This document shows, piece by piece, positions 63,986 to 64,000 of a DNA stretch of 64,000 nt (the stretch's first letter is position 1; every line of letters starts with the position of its first letter). Position numbers and translations under genes: made by a program. The stretch is taken from positions 62,001 to 126,000 of the forward strand of contig NZ_JAERWK010000010.1 in assembly GCF_016918035.1 (NCBI RefSeq), given 5' to 3'. The notes under the pieces are model-generated. The model was not told the DNA's origin, made no database searches, and saw only the letters and a program-made list of their open reading frames with translations. Source of the DNA: Nakamurella leprariae. Lineage in GTDB: Bacteria; Actinomycetota; Actinomycetes; Mycobacteriales; Nakamurellaceae.

Positions 63986-64000
63986 ATGAGCGACAAGCCC
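63986..64000 (+). CDS. start of a further phage gene, cut by window edge
   Basis: ATG at 63986 with GAGAGGG 8 nt upstream; only five codons (M-S-D-K-P) visible. By position after the terminase module a portal protein is likely, but the sequence cannot show it. Confidence 0.5.

Larger units (their letters stand above)
50694..64000. mobile_element. actinophage-type prophage, left part (right end outside window)
   Basis: A continuous set of phage genes: tyrosine integrase, XRE repressor, excisionase-like HTH, YqaJ exonuclease, Bet/RecT, replication initiator and helicase, HNH, RusA, large terminase. Early genes run rightward with 1- or 4-bp overlaps. The exact left boundary lies within about 50676-50700. 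The right attachment site is not in the window, so whether the phage is complete cannot be told. Confidence 0.95.

Overview
The window is chromosomal DNA from a very GC-rich actinobacterium. Gene order and protein features point to a member of the Nakamurella/Frankineae neighbourhood, but that placement is inference because no search was possible. The clearest taxonomic signs are synteny blocks that also occur in Mycobacterium tuberculosis: pncB / clpS-DUF2017-mec-cysO-cysM-rhomboid-murI, and ctaD-serB. Recurrent TANNNT boxes lie 6-10 nt before start codons, which suggests that leaderless transcripts are common.

Layout of the host part (1-50.7 kb). 1-4.2 kb: leftward operon for protein turnover and the CysO/CysM/Mec cysteine pathway, ending in murI, cut by the window edge. 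4.3-8.3 kb: rightward pncB, pncA and an amylosucrase. 8.3-21 kb: MscS channel, PPOX-fold oxidoreductase, Pth2-like protein, serB, ctaD, tRNA-Ala(GGC), a DsbA-like protein, an FKBP lipoprotein, an MgtE-N/CBS protein with a DUF1003 partner, an LLM flavoprotein and a pirin. 21-25 kb: cupin, DHFR-fold reductase, and a MetP-type sodium symporter broken by two single-base frameshifts but followed by an intact metS. 24.6-29.4 kb: ssrA, smpB, a carboxylesterase, ftsX and ftsE. 29.4-46.4 kb: an accessory stretch between ftsE and prfB, which are close neighbours in many actinobacteria. It holds hisN, a 51-bp repeat array, a three-gene operon with a stand-alone A-T-TE NRPS-like enzyme, tadA, a dead esterase, a TPP riboswitch with tenA and a thiamine-precursor binding protein, and dhaK-dhaL-dhaM with all PTS domains in one chain. 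46.4-50.7 kb: prfB, an acetyltransferase, nhaA and tadB.

From about 50.69 kb to the right edge lies a prophage whose right end is outside the window. Its tyrosine integrase is convergent with tadB and overlaps its last codons, so the phage sits at the tadB 3' end. Modules run: integrase and small ORF, XRE repressor, divergent control region with operator-like repeats, excisionase-like HTH, YqaJ exonuclease and Bet/RecT recombinase, replication initiator with an origin-like repeat region inside its gene, DnaB/RepA-type helicase, HNH nuclease, zinc-knuckle proteins, RusA resolvase, large terminase, small membrane proteins, and the first codons of a further gene. Almost all early genes overlap by ATGA, GTGA or TGATG, forming one translationally coupled operon.

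Points for follow-up: a CysO that ends GG-Arg-Phe and so seems to need trimming; related 51/54-bp repeat arrays at two loci; the phage control region and intragenic origin; a 123-nt region near the right edge bounded by a perfect 13-bp inverted repeat and carrying a 16S anti-Shine-Dalgarno-like stretch; and the A-T-TE/cupin/LLM operon.
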